Shown here piece after piece: positions 6,230 through 7,981 of a stretch of DNA of 7,981 bases; position 1 is the first letter of the stretch, and each line of letters begins with the position of its first letter. The DNA is taken from assembly GCA_022572285.1 (NCBI GenBank), contig JACZWF010000065.1, positions 1 to 7,981 of the forward strand, given 5' to 3'. The notes beneath the pieces were generated by a model. The model was given only the letters and a program-made list of their open reading frames with translations, had not been told where the DNA came from and did no database searches. The position numbers were made by a program, and so were the translations under genes. This DNA is from Nitrososphaerota archaeon (GTDB lineage: Archaea; Thermoproteota; Nitrososphaeria; Nitrososphaerales; UBA57).

Positions 6230-6517
6230 ATGAACGATAGGATCACAGGCAGCCTTCTCTTAGCAGCTGCGATTGGAATACTACTCGTATATTCCTATGC
6301 TCTCTTCTTTGCAGGAAGTTCTATAGCGATACTCGTCCTCCAGATCACGGCTTTTGTGGTTGTTGCAGGTATCTTAGGATTGGTGGGATGGATCGGGTAT
6401 AGTATAGCAACGACGGCCCCACCGCCAACTCCAGAACCAGAAGTGGAGCAAGGTGAGAATAAAGATAAGGAAGATACTACTCCAGCAGAACCACCTGCTC
6501 CTAAACAATCTAAGTAA
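6230..6517 (+). CDS. Small two-helix membrane protein with Pro/Glu-rich tail
   Basis: The 95-residue product has two hydrophobic helices (about 7-27 and 32-58) and ends in a long polar tail rich in Pro, Glu, Lys and Thr (residues about 62-95), so it should sit in the membrane with a flexible soluble tail. The pattern MNxRITGxLLLA, then GWIGYSIATT and a PPP-TPEPE stretch, resembles from memory a short membrane protein found in many Nitrososphaerota genomes and sometimes labelled a regulator. I see no DNA-binding domain that would support that label, and the function is unknown. ATG 6230 has a TATA-like box 26 bases upstream and no clear Shine-Dalgarno, consistent with leaderless translation. 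After the TAA the same frame stays open for 19 codons with similar Lys/Ala/Pro-rich content up to TAG at 6575-6577, hinting at a recently shortened tail or read-through. Confidence 0.8.
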   Translation: MNDRITGSLLLAAAIGILLVYSYALFFAGSSIAILVLQITAFVVVAGILGLVGWIGYSIATTAPPPTPEPEVEQGENKDKEDTTPAEPPAPKQSK

Positions 6518-6871
6518 ACTGCTGAAAAGAAGCTACGCAAGAGAGAGGCGAAACCTGCAACTACCGCCGTGACCTAGCCAATTTCAAAGACAATCTCTCA
6601 CTAGGTGTGCGTGCCTCACACCGAAGTCCTCTGTCACTGCCCCGGATTCTGCTGATGGGGTAGACTCTGGCGTTAAGGTATCCAATCACTCCTAATTCGG
6701 AGGACATTTGTGGAAGTCTTTACTCTAGTGGCCGCGTTAACCTGAATAGATCGAAAGGTTTGACGTTATGAAACGAGATTCTAAGCTTGGAACCAGTGAA
6801 AGTGCAGTGTTTCAAAACGCATGGCTTTCTTGGGTCGATTGATACGTATTACCTAATGTCTGACTTATCGT

Positions 6872-6902
6872 GTTTTCCGACTTGAAGCACGCGCGCGCGA
6901 CA
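6872..6902 (+). repeat. Degenerate dispersed repeat, copy B
   Basis: This block starts gttttccgacttg, matching copy A at 5495 with one base missing, and then runs into a (CG)n tract and gac, as copy A runs into cgctcgcgctgac. The sequence gaag-cac-gcgcgcgcga inside it also resembles gaag-agg-gcgcgcgcga at 7317-7333. Confidence 0.45.
6890..6899. repeat. (CG)n tract 2
   Basis: Ten bases of strictly alternating C and G lie within copy B of the dispersed repeat. The alternation of purine and pyrimidine extends left to about 6887. Confidence 0.8.
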
Positions 6903-6963
6903 TCGATCTCGGCAAGTCTTCTAACGTTTGGTCTTTGCTAGTATTCTTGTAAGAATGATAATC

Positions 6964-6980
6964 CGTGTGCGCACGCATGC
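6964..6980. repeat. 17-base alternating purine-pyrimidine run
   Basis: The run cgtgtgcgcacgcatgc alternates pyrimidine and purine without a break and contains the palindrome gtgcgcac. It lies 65 bases after (CG)n tract 2. Such runs are candidates for Z-DNA or cruciform formation. Confidence 0.75.
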
Positions 6981-7323
6981 CCTTAAACAGATTGGGAAAT
7001 CTCTTGAATAGGCGGATTTAAACCGGTCCGCAACTGCTGACCTAATAATTCCGTAGATAGAACATTCTGCAACCGGTAAGTTCCGTGTTCCCTTCGGGCA
7101 ATGTCCAGTATACATTAACACAAAACTACCTTTTATCTTTCTCGGCCAAGACGTAAATGTAGCTCCGATATTCCTCACTCGCATAATGGATGCCTATAAG
7201 ATGTAAAGCCATCATGAGAGCCCTTCCATGTAACCTCGAACGCAGTCCTCCACCCCTATAGAGCTCTATCCGACCTCGATTGTGGTGTGATATCACCGTA
7301 CAACCAACATGCTCCAGAAGAGG

Positions 7324-7332
7324 GCGCGCGCG
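7324..7332. repeat. (CG)n tract 3
   Basis: Nine bases of strictly alternating G and C, preceded by gaagagg and followed by a. With the gaag lead, three variable bases, the CG run and the closing a, it matches the tract 2 neighbourhood over 14 of 17 positions. Confidence 0.8.
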
Positions 7333-7537
7333 AAATATAGGAGTGTTCTTCCTTGAGACTATAAGGAGGTCTTAGAATACCTTGAGTTCCGGGATGTCAG
7401 AATACTTTGCATCCCAAGATAATACAGTAGCTCTGGAGTAGCGGAGATCCTAGCTCCTCTCAAAACTACATATCGAGAGAGGGCTTATTATGAGATAAGT
7501 TATGATATGGCTAATATTCGACTGCCGCCAAACTTGA

Positions 7538-7570
7538 GTTTTTGTTTGTCCTTCTGATGCAAACAAAAGC
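7538..7570 (+). repeat. Inverted repeat (11-bp stem, 11-base loop) around a candidate start codon
   Basis: The left arm gtttttgtttg (7538-7548) pairs with the right arm caaacaaaagc (7560-7570) through ten Watson-Crick pairs and one G-U pair. The 11-base loop (7549-7559) ends with the ATG at 7557-7559. As DNA it could be an operator; as RNA it could control access to the start. A TATA-like string taatatt near 7514 would put the transcription start at about 7540, keeping the whole hairpin in the message. Confidence 0.6.
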
Positions 7571-7981
7571 ACTTCATCGAGCGTCAAAGCACTCGGTCAA
7601 CGAAATGAGATTTCTCATATATCCAGCAGTAGTATTCCCAGTTGTAATTGTCTTAGCGGGTCTGGTCCTTTTAGGTCCCACTCAGCAATCTGAAGTGGAT
7701 AGATATATAGGCGAAGTTCGTGTAGGCACGATGAAATATAGAGATCCGGCTGTGGCTCTCGCTGAGGGCTACAAACCTACCGAACTATGTATTGCAGAGG
7801 AAGGGATTCATTTCATCAAACCTGGATTTACTCGACTAATTAATTTAGAAGTTGGTGAACTTACACCAGAGTTTCTAATATATGCCCCATCAGATGATGG
7901 GGACTTGAGACTAGTGGGGGTAGAATATTATTCGGTTGCTCTTGCCAACACCGATATTGGTCCGGCCCCATGGTTCGAAGA
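7557..7981 (+). CDS. Membrane-anchored extracytoplasmic protein of unknown function (3' partial)
   Basis: The frame stays open to the window edge, giving 141 codons from ATG 7557, or 125 from the in-frame ATG 7605. Residues about 18-40 form one hydrophobic helix (signal anchor or uncleaved signal peptide), so the rest probably lies outside the cell membrane. The soluble part has AVALAEGYKP (66-75), a single Cys78, GIHF (83-86), TPEFLIYAP (103-111) and LVGVEYY (119-125). From memory this order (a GY motif, a Cys, G-x-H-[FY], PE-x-L-x-Y-x-P, LVGVEY) resembles an uncharacterised secreted family of soil bacteria and archaea; I know no function for it. ATG 7605 would place the helix right at the N-terminus, while ATG 7557 adds a basic 16-residue lead. 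No good ribosome binding site is seen for either. The ATG 7557 start lies in the loop of an inverted repeat. The C-terminus is outside the window. Confidence 0.8.
   Translation, partial: MQTKALHRASKHSVNEMRFLIYPAVVFPVVIVLAGLVLLGPTQQSEVDRYIGEVRVGTMKYRDPAVALAEGYKPTELCIAEEGIHFIKPGFTRLINLEVGELTPEFLIYAPSDDGDLRLVGVEYYSVALANTDIGPAPWFE

Larger units (their letters stand above)
6518..7556. other. Gene-poor region of about 1.04 kb
   Basis: No gene could be supported on either strand. A minus-strand frame (7184-6921, 87 codons) has no recognisable domain, crosses an alternating purine-pyrimidine run and is judged spurious. Other starts give peptides of about 15-20 codons only. The stretch holds a degenerate repeat (6872-6902), two (CG)n tracts (6890-6899, 7324-7332), a 17-base alternating run (6964-6980), a 10-base perfect palindrome gtgatatcac (7287-7296), and a possible Shine-Dalgarno string (aaggagg, about 7363-7369) without a following gene of any length. 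It may contain an unrecognised RNA gene, decayed genes or large regulatory DNA. Confidence 0.55.

Noticed and set aside
6921..7184. Minus-strand open frame of 87 codons
   Set aside because: The peptide matches no family I know, and its end is set by the alternating purine-pyrimidine run. The only TATA-like string upstream is about 12 bases from the start, too close to be used.
7287..7296. Perfect 10-base palindrome gtgatatcac
   Set aside because: It is a short palindrome of a kind expected by chance in 8 kb and no promoter or gene start lies close enough to call it an operator.
5467..7556. CRISPR array, insertion sequence or integration site
   Set aside because: The repeats seen are few, uneven in spacing and degenerate. 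There are no transposase or integrase fragments, no terminal inverted repeats with target duplications, and no tRNA target.

Overview
The window looks archaeal, most likely from a TACK-group organism, with Nitrososphaerota (Thaumarchaeota) or a close relative favoured. Three things point there. A ribosomal protein L13e gene is present, a family shared by eukaryotes and TACK/Asgard archaea but absent from bacteria and most euryarchaea. Several genes have an archaeal TATA-like box centred about 25-29 bases upstream of the start codon, as expected for leaderless transcripts. Several starts are probably TTG. The lineage is inferred from these traits, not from any database comparison.

Layout. Bases 2-3646 (+) form a respiratory cluster: the CuA-bearing end of cytochrome oxidase subunit II (cut by the window edge), complete subunit I, a small one-helix membrane protein, haem O synthase (ctaB/cyoE), and a SpoIIM/DUF95-like membrane protein. 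Subunit II supplies CuA, subunit I holds the haem/CuB centre, and CtaB makes the farnesylated haem that an a/o-type oxidase needs. Subunit I carries a YSHPxVY motif in place of GHPEVY, which marks an A2-type haem-copper oxidase.

Bases 3678-5466 hold L13e (+) and, convergent with it and overlapping by 32 bases, an OGG1-type 8-oxoguanine DNA glycosylase (-). Upstream of the glycosylase on the same strand is a small protein with two membrane helices and a C-terminal alpha-crystallin (Hsp20-like) domain.

Bases 5467-7981 are gene-poor: a two-helix small membrane protein (6230-6517) between non-coding stretches of about 0.76 and 1.04 kb, then the start of a membrane-anchored extracytoplasmic protein running off the right edge. 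The non-coding stretches hold (CG)n tracts, a 17-base alternating purine-pyrimidine run, a degenerate dispersed repeat, an orphan TATA-like element and a strong inverted repeat whose loop contains a candidate start codon. No tRNA, rRNA, CRISPR array, transposase or phage gene was seen. Nothing here amounts to a clearly new multi-gene system; the best leads are the membrane-anchored crystallin-domain protein and the structured non-coding DNA on the right.
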